DNA of 64,000 bases from Tetranychus cinnabarinus (taxonomy: Eukaryota; Arthropoda; Arachnida; Trombidiformes; Tetranychidae): the NCBI GenBank assembly GCA_022266195.1, contig WHVY01000001.1, positions 18,538,001 through 18,602,000 on the forward strand, written 5' to 3'. The notes beneath the pieces were generated by a model. The model saw only the letters and a program-made list of their open reading frames with translations, searched no databases and was not told the origin of the DNA. Positions 9,336 through 22,600 of this stretch are shown here, piece by piece. The translations under genes were made by a program, and so were the position numbers. The stretch's first letter is position 1; each line of letters begins with the position of its first letter.

Positions 9336-9520
9336 ATGAAATTGCTTGAATGTGTTTTCTTGCTTCTTTTGGAATCACTCTGTTCAGTCTCATAACAGCT
9401 CTAGATGATGTTAAACACGGTGCAGAGACTAGAAATGGTTTTAAAAGTGAACCATGTCGAAAAGACCCGTTTGGAGTTTCAGATACAGCTATCTTTTTGC
9501 GACACACTGTAGTGATATGA
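9336..9520 (+). pseudogene. Secreted-peptide copy D, frameshifted pseudogene
   Basis: The start (MKLLECVFLLLL) and the leader before it match genes A, B and C. The frame then meets a stop after 19 codons (TCA TAA at about 9391-9396). Compared with gene A, 7 bp are missing inside the signal-peptide region (about 9373-9380). Downstream of that point another frame resumes the family pattern, with an LFSLI-type signal-peptide end, an ALDDVKHG segment like the AQDDAQHV of gene B, and a single Cys before a KDP motif, stopping near 9520. TATA decay supports loss of function. The intact ancestor was probably closest to gene B. Confidence 0.72.
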
Positions 9521-10332
9521 ATAATGTGCTAGTATTGCATCCAAACATGAATCACGTCATTGTAAGGTAAAATGGAATTTCAAAGAAAGTTAAAAAATTT
9601 TGTTACAGATTTCGTGATTCAGCCGGGTTGGCGAAAATTGAATATTGAATTCGATTTTGACCTTTTTCAGTAAGAGAATGAAATTGAAAAAATTATTGGG
9701 CTTCTTCAGTTTATTGACATAATGAATATCAGCATTACTCTTATTGATTAGAGTCGCTGTTATCATACACATTTAGGATTAGAATATTATTTGACTTTTT
9801 TACAATATTTTGTTACAATATAAAAATTTAAAATTATCACAGATTCGCTGTAAAAGTCTTATTTTTTTACATACAATTTGTTTCAATTTAATTTATTAAT
9901 TTCTTGTTTTCTTTCTATTCAGATAATTCTATAACTGTCGATGGAATTGGTTCAAGTAGACAAATTAAAATAGTAATCTATAAACCACCATAATCATCAT
10001 TATGGTGAATTTCCAACTTACAACAATCTTTCTTTTTTCTGTCAAAAGTAAAATAAGAAGAAATGAGATGAGATGGATTCAAAATTATATCAAAGCGTCC
10101 CTTGTAATCCAACCATCGAATCTCAATGGATCTTGATTAGATTTTCAGAAAATATAAAAAGGTTGTATTTTCCTTTAAATCGGGATATTTTAACTGGTAC
10201 ACATCTGAATGATTATCTTGAATCTTTGATGAGAGTCTCGCTTGAGATTTATAAATTATTTCACTGGATAGATTCCAATTCCAATTGATTATCATTGATT
10301 TCGTGTACTTCATTGCCCTTTCCAGGTTCAAA
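9521..10332. other. 3' flank of teneurin, with hairpin and candidate poly(A) signal
   Basis: No gene is seen. It probably includes the teneurin 3' UTR (minus strand). AATAAA on the minus strand at 9892-9897 is a candidate poly(A) signal, 435 bp past the stop. A perfect 9-bp inverted repeat with a 4-bp loop (CACCATAAT/ATTATGGTG) lies at 9986-10007, within that putative UTR. Confidence 0.5.
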
Positions 10333-10671
10333 TTAAACCTTGTTTGGTCGATTAGTGAAGTAAATGTTGCTCGGGTCATCAGCAAGCTGTGGATATTTAT
10401 TGATTGGATGATAATATTCCCCTCTGTAACCAGCCACTGAACCAGTACTCAAAAGTAACTCCTTTTCTGTGTCGTTCCAGGAATGATGAAGTGGAGAAAC
10501 TGAATCACCTTCAATCAATCTATTGTTTCTTGTTAAATCAGCTTCCTTGGACCATCTTTCATTGACGGCGTGTTTCTTGGCATGTCTTAAAACACGATTT
10601 CGTTCCCTTTCAACTGTAGTTCCATAACGGATATTAAGTATTGCTCCTTTTACATGGATCCTTATATCAGC
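10333..10671 (-). CDS. Ten-m/Ten-a: Teneurin terminal exon: Tox-GHH domain and TCAP-like tail
   Basis: Acceptor TCAATTTCCAG, stop TAA at 10335-10333, 112 residues. It contains ILNIRYGTTVERERNRVL (as in LLLSIRYGLT) and ERWSKEADL. The tail TEKELLLSTGSVAGYRGEYY and QLADDPSNIYF aligns with vertebrate TCAP. The Arg/Lys-rich ERERNR stretch could serve as a processing site (inference). The chain ends NRPNKV and lacks the C-terminal GKR/GRR amidation signal of vertebrate TCAPs. The intron before it is only 68 bp. Confidence 0.95.
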   Translation of the reverse strand, partial: ADIRIHVKGAILNIRYGTTVERERNRVLRHAKKHAVNERWSKEADLTRNNRLIEGDSVSPLHHSWNDTEKELLLSTGSVAGYRGEYYHPINKYPQLADDPSNIYFTNRPNKV

Positions 10672-13600
10672 CTGGAAATTGAGAAAAAAGAAAAATTAAT
10701 GTTTGAACTTGGCTTTGTTCATATTAAGAATCAATTTACCTGATGATTTTTGTGACCAGCCTTTGAATCGCCATCATGATCTTTAATCGAGTCATTGGAG
10801 GTTACATTTATTGAATTGCCCAAGCGTTGAAGCTGAATTTGATCTTCTCGTGCTTTCCAGAGATTAGGCTTTACAAAATAGAATGCATCTGAACCTTTGA
10901 ATATCAGATGAATGTCCAATAAATGTGAGTTGTTGAAAACTTTGGTGAAAACATCACGACGAATGGGGTCAGCATCAGGAGAAGACATTATCATTACTTT
11001 TCCCTCAATAGAGGACAGAGTTATTCCATAACCGAATGGTCGACTTTCAGTAGCAATTTTTGTTATCCGACTATTTTCCAGTAACTCCTCTGATTTAACC
11101 TGATTATCCATAAACAAAGAAAAAAGTTAAATTAAAACATGTAATATGAATGGACCTAAAATTTTGGTTCAACTCAACATCATTTGAAATGTATTACCAA
11201 TGTATAGAATGATAATCAAAAAGTAATTAAGTAATATCTCCAGTAGAGAAGCTATATTTATCACTAAGATATATGTTTTATCGAATGTAATCCTAAGTTT
11301 TCTTCAAGCTAAAATATTACATATTCCAAGAGATTTTCTCAGATCCTTAGAGTTTTCGTAATGTATCGTATTTCATGTAATAAGTTATTAACAGAAATGA
11401 GGAAACATTCCATATAATGAACACATTATGATTATTTCTTGGTGCAACATAATCAAAATATAATTAAATGAAATTGCTTTCGCTGAGACAAATATATAAA
11501 ACACAAGATAGGTTGTTATTTGAGTATGTAAAATGGAGAAGCAAAGTTGCTGATCTAAAAAATTAATGTGCGTTTCGATTAGAAATAAATCTTGTTTTTT
11601 CCTAAAAATAATTTCATTTCAATCTGAACTTTTTTCTCTTTTTAGAGTGATTTTTCAGCTGAATGTTAGATGACAGTTGAATCTAACTGATGACTAATAG
11701 CAAATACAAAGTAAATTCTATGTAATTAAACATTACAGAAAAGGTGAGTGACGTTTTTGAAAATATATTATTCATAATGTCAGTCTTTCTCTATTTCCAC
11801 AACGTATGAATGTATTTGATAAATTGGAAAAGGATTGAAATAAAAGATTAGCCTTAGGGAACTTTATAGAAGCAGATTCAGGCTGAATCTTCATTTCGAT
11901 TTCTTCATCCTTTTCCAATGCACTTCACTTCTTGCAGGTTCAACTGAAGCCGAACATTTGCTAATCAAATTGTTTACCAATTTTGTTTACCTCTTTCTAC
12001 AGCTTCTAGCTAATCTAATTCTTATTCTAAAATCGTTTTAACCATGTTATATTCAAAATTTATCTCGAAGGGCATAAAATTTTCCAAGTTAACAGCAAAT
12101 TAATGCCTAAGAAATTTTTTCAATTCTACACTTGACTGTCTCTTGCTTCAAGTAATATTGTTTAATAGTAATTGCACCATAGTAATTTAGTGTTTAATTA
12201 ACTGGAATGAGGTACGAGATTCATTCATTGAAAATCTAATTATTTTACCTTTGATCGACGAATGAATGAAGAGACAGCAAAATTGCGAGTATTTCGCTGT
12301 ACTGCACACCAAAAGGCTGAAAGAATGGGCATTGTTGGTAAAACAAGTGATGAGACAATAACACTGGGTATATGAACGAAAGCATCAAAGGTATTGTAGT
12401 GAAGGTAAGGTGAAGTTGCTGCGGTTGGTGAAGGAACAGCACTTTCTCCAGTTGAGTATGAGCCATAAGCAGAAGAAAGTGAACCTAAGGCAAGTGTCGA
12501 TCTGATTGTCGAACCTTGGTTACCCTGGAAGGCTAATGATGAACCTCGATTAATTAGCCTTTGACCACCGATATCAAAACCAGTCAAATCTATTCCTTGA
12601 TGTTGAATCCAACGGTTAAGGTTTAACTTGGTTGATCGTCCCTCAGCCATACCAGGTTCAGGATTAACAGGATCATTTTGTGAGAAACGGTACAAGTTAA
12701 GAGCCAATGGATTTTTTAAATTGGACAAAACTCCAGACCAATGAGGTGTTAGCCATTGGCCAATTAATGAATCATAAACGTAATGACCATGGAAATGAAG
12801 TATACCAGTGACGGGATCAGAGAGTCCCCCATGGAAACCAATTGGAAGGTAAAAGGTTGGATTGGAATCAAACAAAACATGGCCATAAGGACCGCGATGA
12901 ATCTCTTTGATCACATCTCCACGATGATCGAAGACTAGTAAAGGAGAACCTACTTGATCACAGGTAATGTAGAATGTTTGGTGATTGATTTGAACCGATA
13001 AAGGCATTCCTGTGTCATCATAGATCATTGAAGTTATAGTTCCATCTGCATTGTTGAACATATGGGTAACCAAGTAGGGTCGCTCTATGTCACCATAAAA
13101 GTATTGAGTAAGATTACCAAAATTGTCCTTTCGGATAGTTAATCGGCCTCTTGGATCATATAAATATCTTATATCATAGCGTCCAGGTCGATAAGCTCGT
13201 AGCAACAATCCTGCTGTATTGTAAATAAGACGTTCTTCTCCTTTGGTAATGAAATAACCTCGACCATCTGTGGTATATGGAGTGTCACCAAATCTAACGA
13301 CTCGATCACCAGCATCATAAGCAATGTCGATTCGATTTCCCATATACTGAAGTGTCACTAAGTTACCATTGTCATCGTATGTAAACTTCCATTGATCTCG
13401 ACCAGAAACCTCAATCAGCTGTTCATCATAATCATATGTATAGTTGGATACACGAACCTTTGAGGCTCCCAAATGACGCATAAATGTTTTCGTTGTAATT
13501 ATGGCACCATTAGGATTGTACAATAAGTCCATTCGGTAAACCTCCTTTTCTTTAACGGTAAGAGACAACTGTCGAAGCTGATGAGTTGAAGAATCGTAAA

Positions 13601-16600
13601 TTTTGGAAAAAGTAGCCACTCCATCAGTAACAAGAGACTCGTTTTGGTGGTGTTGATAGTCATGGTGGTCATGGACTCGAAAATGTCCAATTACTTCAAG
13701 TCTACCAGTTCGTGGATTGTAAAGAGTTTCATGTGCCGGCAATGATACCGAAGGTGAAGCTGATGAAGAAATGATACGAGCTCCAATTGATTTTTTCCGA
13801 CCAAATTCATCATACTCATATGTATACTCAAAGTTGGACAAGTGCGAGTAAACTGAAGTCACTCGTAATGATATTCTGGTAATCAATGAGTTTACATAAC
13901 CATATTGCAGTGTAACCTCATTAGAACCTTCAGACCAAGTTTCACTAGTCAGTAAGCCATCACCAGAAGAAGTGGAAGATCCTTCAGTTGAAGAAGCAGC
14001 ACGATGTGGATTTTGCTTGGAGGATGAAGATGGTTTCCATGAACTGGCATAAGTTTTAGTTACTTTGCCGCCACCATAAACAATTTCACTCAACTTGGAT
14101 CTTTCATTGTAAATGTAAACTACTCTGGATGAATCATCGGGAGATATTTCCATCAACGGTTTCAAGTTGTCATCAAAATAAAGTGTGTAAGCAGAGTTAC
14201 GAGAATAGCCTGGTGGGAAATATTGTAACTTGTAAAATCCAAGTGAAATAATTAAATTTGTTCGATGTTCATTTCGTCTTGGTGTTACAATGCGTTTAAG
14301 TCCACTTCTTTCATCATAATGATAGTGATATTGTTTACCACTTCTCAAAGTTACCCGGACAGGTTGTGATCGACCAGAATCATCATAGCCATACTTGGTT
14401 GAGGTTGAATCAGGATATCGAACCTCTGAAAGAAGACCATTACGATCATAGAGGAAAGTTTCCGAAACCAAAGAGCCTTGTTGCCAACCTGCAAGACGCC
14501 CGTACCTGTCATAGATGACATTCAATGGAAGTCGAGTCTCGGTGGGTAACCATTGTATAGGACGAGAAGAGTTGTCATATTGAACAACTAGGAAAGGACG
14601 ACGTGAATTATTGTACAATATTTCTCGATTGGCATTTCTATCATATTCTAGTGATAGATAACGAGTTTCATTAATGTAAAGAACACGTTCAACAGCCAAA
14701 ATGTTTGATCCTAGAATCACACCCGAACCAGGTCCATTCATAGCAGCTGAGCTTGCTGCTTGTGTTGAAGCACCAGCAGAAGTGGCTGTGGAGCCAACAG
14801 ATGAAGCAGATGGATAAGCTAATCCAGGCATACCGTTTGATCCATTTCGACCTGTGCCTTTGACATTGAAATCCCAGCTAATTGAGGCAAGACTCGATGG
14901 TATTATGCTGGACGGGAAAAGATCAAATGGTGATGATTGTGGTGATGAAGGAGAAGGTGATCGAAGAGCGAAATTGACCTGTCGATTCAAAACAGGAAAC
15001 ATTCCTGCTTGAACTGGTACTGTTTGAAGCAAAACTTTGTGTGGTGAGGCTTCCCAAAATATACCCTGACGCCAAGGGGTGATCAATGCAATCGATTTAT
15101 CCTCATGTAAGGTTACTTTAAACTGATTTCCTGAATGTAATACCAAAGCAGAATCGCCAATAATTTGAACAATAAGATTGTCTCGAACCGACCGACTAGT
15201 TGAATCTAGGTTCAGTGGACTGGTTCGTGCCTTTAAATAGGAACCATCGTGGTTAAAGTCAAACGAGATGGATGTTAATGATCCAGAAGGCTTAACTAGA
15301 CCATTGAGACGTCCAGAAGATGAATATTGGTAAAAATAACAGTAACCAGCTGAATCAGACCGGGAAACCAACAGACCAGTAGCCGAGTCATAAGTAAATC
15401 TCAACGTTAAATTATCAGGATCATTGAATGTCTCTAAAAGTCCTTGATTATTGACAGTGATGCGACACTTTTGTCCAATCGCAGTCTCAATAGAGTGTAA
15501 ACTATTAATGGAGTCTCTTAAAAAGGAAACCTTGGAACCAGACGAATCAGTGACAGCAGTCAATTTACCAAAAGAAGTGTTTACATCGTACAAAAAGGTA
15601 TGTAAAGATTGTCCTGTTAAAGCATTACGAGTGCTAATATGTTGTCCGTATTTATTAAAAATGTAAATTTCATTAGTTTCAGGTGAAGCAATGGTAAACT
15701 GAAGAGACTCATCTGGACCAGGAATATAGGGAATAGCCGAGATAATCTGATATGTTCCTTCATCAGCAACATGGACAACACCATCACTTGTAATGGTAAT
15801 GGCCGTTATAGAAACCAAAGGAGTATCACGAGCAAGAGCAATTCGAGGCTAGAAAAGAAAGGAGAAAGTAAAAAAGATGGCTCATTACAATTAACATCAA
15901 TTATTGGATAAATTGACCAGTGAGAAATGATAATCAACTCAAGTTGTACTAAAAGCTTTCATGTTTAACCATTTCAAGAGTCATCTGCGTATAAAGAAAC
16001 ATTCCCTTATTGGCAACATCTCAATCATCGATTGGTTTCCAGTTAACCTAAAGGTCAACCTAAACAACAACAAACACGCCAACCAGAATCTTCATCAATT
16101 GCTAAAATCTAGTTCAATTGTTACCTTGTTTCTCATCCATTCATCATTTCAAAGAGTTTACCAAAAGGAGCACAAAAAAAGCTCAAACCCAAATATTGAT
16201 CTGTTTTTTTCTTGCCTCACACTCGACTCACTCTCTTTCTTGCAACCAATAATACATGGAAAGAAACTCTGGTTTTCTCTACAAAATTCATCACAAACAC
16301 AACATTGAACAGATTTTTCATTCTTTGTTATACATTTTTACTTCAATAACAAAGAAAAAACAAGACAAGACAAGGAATCGATCATTGAACAATCATGTCA
16401 ACCATGATTATTAAAAAACAAACCAGTGACATTAAACCAACAGCCCAGATCAACACAGTGAAAGCAACTTCAATTAATCTTTCCATTCCTCAATCAACCA
16501 AATCACAATCAACCTGGTCCAATCAATTGTTTAAACACAAAGAAAGAAAATCAACTCGTTTCATTGTAACAATATTACAAACATTGAGATATCAACAAAA

Positions 16601-19600
16601 GCCGAGCAGGAAAAAAATGAAAACATATTTTTTACCATTCTAATAATAATAAGTTTGCGTGAAGCAAACCAATAAATAGTAACAATCAAATGAATGTTAA
16701 TCGTCGATTTAACTTTTCCCTGGTTAAACTGGTTGCTCAGCAGATTTGTGATCCTGTCATACAAGTCACATTATTTATTCAATTGTAATGGTCAATTCGA
16801 TTTTTACATTGGCGAAAATAAAATTCAAATCTTTACCAATGGATCTGATTAGCTATTAATTGACTTAAGTATTTGAAATTTGCAAAATTGTGATGAAATG
16901 GAAGCAAAAAATGCTCGACTTTTTTCCTTTTATTGATTTTTCTCATTCAAGAACATTAATTTACTTTTTTCATTTAAGTTTCTTCACCCAGTTTCAATCA
17001 AATTAAATACTAAATGAGTTTTCATGAGTAAACCAGAATAGATAAAAAAAGAAGAAGAAGAAGGAAAGAACACACAAAATTGAAAGTTTGTGAAACTTGG
17101 GTTAAGGAAATATTAAAAGAAGAATCTCATGAAATAAGAAGTTCTATTAGATAATCTTATTACTCAAGGGAATTTTCTTGTTCAGGGAAGGAAAAGATTG
17201 TGGCTACATTTTATCGAGTTGATTCCTTATTTCACTTCAATGCCTTAACCTAATGCAATATTGTTTCCAACCAAGATAACAACAAGTTATTGTTGGTACA
17301 TTTTACAAGGTGGCTTAACTCAGATAAATTTCAATTAAATGAATCAAAATGGATGAATTTCTCAAATAAAAAAAAGAACCCAATTTCATTTCAAATTTCA
17401 ATTTACACCCAAAAACGAGTTTCAACAAGAAAGCTGAACATTTTCGTTAAATAAAATGAACATCAACACTTATGAAAATGATGGCAAAACCGGTAAACCG
17501 GTAAAAAGATTGTTTCCAAGAAAATTTTTCATCAACTACAAATGATCTGAATAAGCTGTTTACCAAATGAAGGTTTTTATTCCAGCTTGTAATATCTTGG
17601 AGTTTCTTTGATTCTGAGTTTATGTTCGAGTAATCTTTTGTACTCTCAATGTTAGCTAAGAAATTAAATCTTTTTGTTTTGAATCCAATCTCGATAGACT
17701 TGCCTTTGATTTGGCATTTGGCGACGATTAGTCTCTATGTAAGATTTATCTCAAGTTAAGGTTTAAACATGAGATTCGTATAGAGCTTGAAAGCCTTTAA
17801 ATAAAGTTCAATTTGGATTCGAGTAAATCAATTTTCGAAAACTTGAAGATTTCAAAAAACTAATCACAATAAAATTTAGTCGACTTCAGTAATTGACAAA
17901 AACTCATTGTAGCAAAATAAGCTCAAAGTCATCTTACAATGGTTCAACAGAAATTTTCAATTTTAAATTTAAAGACTTTCATGAAATTGTGCCATTTCAC
18001 GATTCAATTGCCATTGAAAAATGATTCAATGAAACACAATTGGATATTGGTTAATTTGTTCAATTTTGTTCTTATTCACTTTTTCCAAATAACAACTGAA
18101 TTTGTCCTTTTTTTTATTAAATAAAAATGTGTCTTTCAACCTTTTCCTTTGACTGGTTAAACCAAATCTCATTGGTAACATCATTTGTAATAATATTACT
18201 CTAAATGAAATAGTTGAGTTGAAAGGGATAATGATAATGATAAAGATAAAAGCATGAAAAGTTGTTTACGCTTTATTCACCTTCAATATGTTATTACTTT
18301 TCTTTCAATAGTTATTCTTATTGAACAGAGACTCTCACCCTGCACCATGATCAACTTGTGTCAATTAAGTTACTTCACCCAAATCACTGGGATTGATGGT
18401 TTATCTGTCATTAACTTTTCTTGTTATCTTAATAAAAATATTTCTTCTTCTTCTTCTTCTCCTTCAATCTCTATGTTAACCTCCCAGATAATAGCAGCAG
18501 TAATAATCATGATACAGTAAACTTGTACAATTTCAATCTGGATATGTATTTATTCTGGTTAAGTGGAAAGGAAATGATGAAAGAAAAGGGAATCAGGAAG
18601 AAAAATCAGCGAAAATGAAAGGCGAAGAAAAAACAGGTTCAAATGAATTTCCTTTTCAAATCACTTTTCTTTCATTCCACATCATGATGGAAAGGATAAG
18701 AAAAGTTTGGATAAAGAAGAAGCAAAAGAAGATGAAGGAAAGAAGAAGGAAACAAAAATAATCTTCAATTGTATCTTTTACCTTGTTTTTAGCATCTCTC
18801 AATATCTCATCAATTTATCTGCACACACAACAAATACAATTCTATTAGTTTTCCTGCTAATGATAATATTATCCTCAAATGAAAATCTGTATTCTCATGT
18901 AATTCAACGGTAAACAAGCAACAGACTGTTGTAATTGCATTCTGTTAACATTTTCCTTCTCACCATAATCAACATTCAATTCATTGGATTCCATTGAAAT
19001 CAATCAATGTTGACTTTCAAATTCAAATTCCAACAACACCAAGAAAATATCAATTGAATCTCAATCCAACATCAACCTTCACGAGACATTAAAAGAAGCT
19101 GAAAAAAAGCTTAAAAACCTTATTCTCAATAAAATTTGTAAGAAACGAAAATCAAAATCAACGAAAAAATCACAACTAAACATTTCCATTTCAATACAAT
19201 TTCTTGATCAAACAACTCAAACCAGACTCAACGATTGATATCATTAGTCAATTGACAGCAAACTATTACAATGAATCAATTCGAAGCAATCAACTGGTTT
19301 AATTAATGATGGAAAAAAGCTATTAAATCTAAATTTCCATTTGGCCATAATTATGTTTGATAAAACTGGCTAATGATTAAATTGGCTTTAAATAAACGCC
19401 ATTATGTAAATTAAAAGCAAACGACACTAATTATCAGAGTTGCAATAAACAGGATCAAATTATCATTATTGTTAACCATTATTGTTGTAAATCAAACTCT
19501 AATCAATATCGAAGCTGTTTGAAGAGTGAAAGCAGTAAAGTTAATATCATGATTACCATGTAACCAATAACTCGAAATTGTTCAACATTTTTCAACCTTT

Positions 19601-22600
19601 TCCTAATCATTTAATATTTAATACCTTTTTTCAACCTTTCCTTTCTTGACTCTCATCTATCGACCCAAATGTTAGCTAAAGCTTACTTCATGAAAACTCG
19701 GAATCTCATGTGACACATCATTAGTGAAAATAAACTTCAATCCCTCATCATTATGATATCATTTTTTTCTCCCTTTTCCTTGATAAGCAACTTATCTCTT
19801 TCAATTTACTCATGAAACATGATCAATGATGAAACTTTTTTTTCTCTTCGCCCAATAACATTATTCTAGTTATCATTGACAATTGCCATTTAATTGTTGC
19901 ATTTTGTTTCTCTTTTTTTCTCACATTTTCATATTTTTTGTCTCTTCTCAATCAATAGCATTTATCGAAATTTATTGATTGATTGCCGCTGTAGAAGTTC
20001 ATTATTCAACTTTTCGATTATTCACATTCAGTTGAAACTCTTTTTCACTCCCAGTGAGAACTCTAGTTTTTACCCTTTACCTTTCATTTTTCACTGAATT
20101 TTCTTTTCTCTTTCATTCAAATGAAATACATTTTTCATCCCTTCAAAGATAATCTTTTCAGAATATTTCTCAGCTGCTTTATGGATGGTTATAAATCAAC
20201 ATTTTCATGATAATTAATGTTGCTGTTGAACCAAAGATTATCTTTCATTTTGACCAAGAATCACAAAATCCATTGAGATTTATCATATCAAGTGCATGAT
20301 TTGTGAGCAAGTTTACAAAGGATTGAATCATTGAATAAATCATTCTCATGAAAAAGATCTTTTTCTCATTTTCTCGAACTTCTTTTACTTGATCGTGTTA
20401 GACTTGTGTGAATGGTGAAAGTTGCCAAAAAGTTCATTTCATTCGTTTGTCTTGAAGAAATGGTTAAACTTGAACTTTGCTTTTTGCTAGATATAAATTA
20501 AGATAGTAAAGCATTTTTGTTCATTTCACTCGTCACTGTGAAAACAAGTTAATTTGATTAACTTTTTTTTTCTCTCTACAATTGTTCTTACCTGAGATGA
20601 TGAAGTGTGAGTTGTTGACTGAGAACTGGTTGAAAGTGAAGCTGGTATTGCACAGGTACAGTTGTGAGCTGCAAGGTCTTTGCAGGTTTCAATTTCACAG
20701 AAAGTTGATCCACTTGAATGAGTTAAATCAAGTAAACCCGAAAAGGCAAAGTTTCTCGTTGACTTGTCAAGACCCATAAAGTGAACATAATCACCATTCT
20801 TGTTGATTAAATTTACCGTATTTGACCCATCCTTACCAATGGAGGCAACAAAAAGGTCACCCGTTGAACTAAAGCTAAAGGTTAAAATGACACTGTCTCC
20901 GGTTGAAGCGGTTGAAGAGGCTGGAAAAGGTTTATCACAATAGGAAGGACTTCCAACAACAACCAAAACTCTTCGATCAGGAGTTAACCGGAAAACCATT
21001 TGATCATCAAGAAAATAGAGTGACCCATCAATTGGATGGATGGCAATTTCAGTGGGCCAACGAAGTTTAACCTCATCAGCCGGTAAACTGCCGCCACACG
21101 GAATGGGTTTCCATTGGCGTTTACGGTGATAATGATTGTCACCAATGATTGTGGAAATGATTCCCTTCCAATTGACGACTCGTATAACCGAACCATCAGC
21201 AAAGTAAAGACTACCATCCAACCCAAAAGCCATTCCCTTTGGGAAGACAAGGGAAGCCTCAAGAGCCGAGCCACCGTCACCACAGTTGCTTGTATCACGA
21301 GGTAAACACCGAGAACCTGAGCCAACAAAAACATCATAATTTGACTCTGGATCATCGACTCGGTCAACCGTGTGAACACGAAGAATCTGGTGTCGCTCCG
21401 GATCGGAAATGTACAAATGACCATCGTACGAGGAAAGGTGAATGTGATAGTTGTAAGTTGTCGGATTGTTGCTCATTGAACCCCTCAAGTTGGCCCCCTT
21501 GTCGGAATGCTTAAAGATGGTGTAAACATAACCGTCTGGTTTGATTCGTCTAACCAGATTGGCATCACCCACATAGACTGATCCATCGGGTCCTGAGGTT
21601 AGCGTTATGGGAGACAAGAGTTTGTTTGTCTTTGCCTGACCCTCACAGTCTCTTGCTTTGCACACCAATGGTCTGGAATCACCTCGAGTTCCAATCAGTG
21701 TTGATGCTACTCGAGTTTGCTGTTTGAAAAATATTGCCGAACCATCGCCCTTTTGCAACACTCCTTCATGATAGTTATATCTGTGGTGAATGTCTAGATT
21801 CCAAGAGGCCAGTTCAGATATTTCCATGTCAAAACCTCGAATCGATGTTGTCAAAGTGCTCCAAATTACTTGTGAACAAGATTCATATTGATAACCAACG
21901 TAAACTGTGCAATGAGAGAAAAAAACGAAATGAGTTTCAATTTGGAATCGAATACTTTTATTTGACAATTTTAATCAACTTTTCATATTATTTTACCAAC
22001 GATAATGAGCAACTTGTAATTATCGCATTCTAATTAAGTAATTAAAATGTAGAAAGAAGTTTGCTTTTATCTTAATCAAATGTAAATACTTTCACATTTC
22101 ATGAAAAGCTTAATGGATAATTATCAATCAACTCATTACCAACATAATGAAGTAAAAATTAATTAAAAAATTTTCTTCCATCAACGCCTAAATCATTAGG
22201 AAAAGTTGCTCATCAAGTTCATTTCATGCAATCCAAACCGAAACTTTTACTCAAAGGCAAAAAATTTGACAAACTCATTGCTCTAAATCGAAAAGGTCGA
22301 AAAAATGAAAAATTCTTGTTCGTTATCACAATCATTTTTTTCCATTGAAATTATTCCTTGAAATGAATACTTGTGTCCATTTCTTCTCTTGAGATTTTCT
22401 TTTTTTTCTCATGAAAGTTCCATGAAAACGAATCTAGAAAAAAGTTCAATTCCAATTGATTTTTCATTCAGATGAGGGTCATTTTTTACTCCAACTTTTT
22501 CACCTTTAACTGTTGGGTCAGAGTGATAAAGTTTTTCTTTCGAAATTTTTGCAAAATTCTTTTGAAATGAAAAGAGAGAGAGAGAGGAAAAAACATTAGA

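Noticed and set aside
15961..16308. 115-codon plus-strand frame in a teneurin intron
   Set aside because: No signal, domain or repeat relation. Composition is like the surrounding intron.
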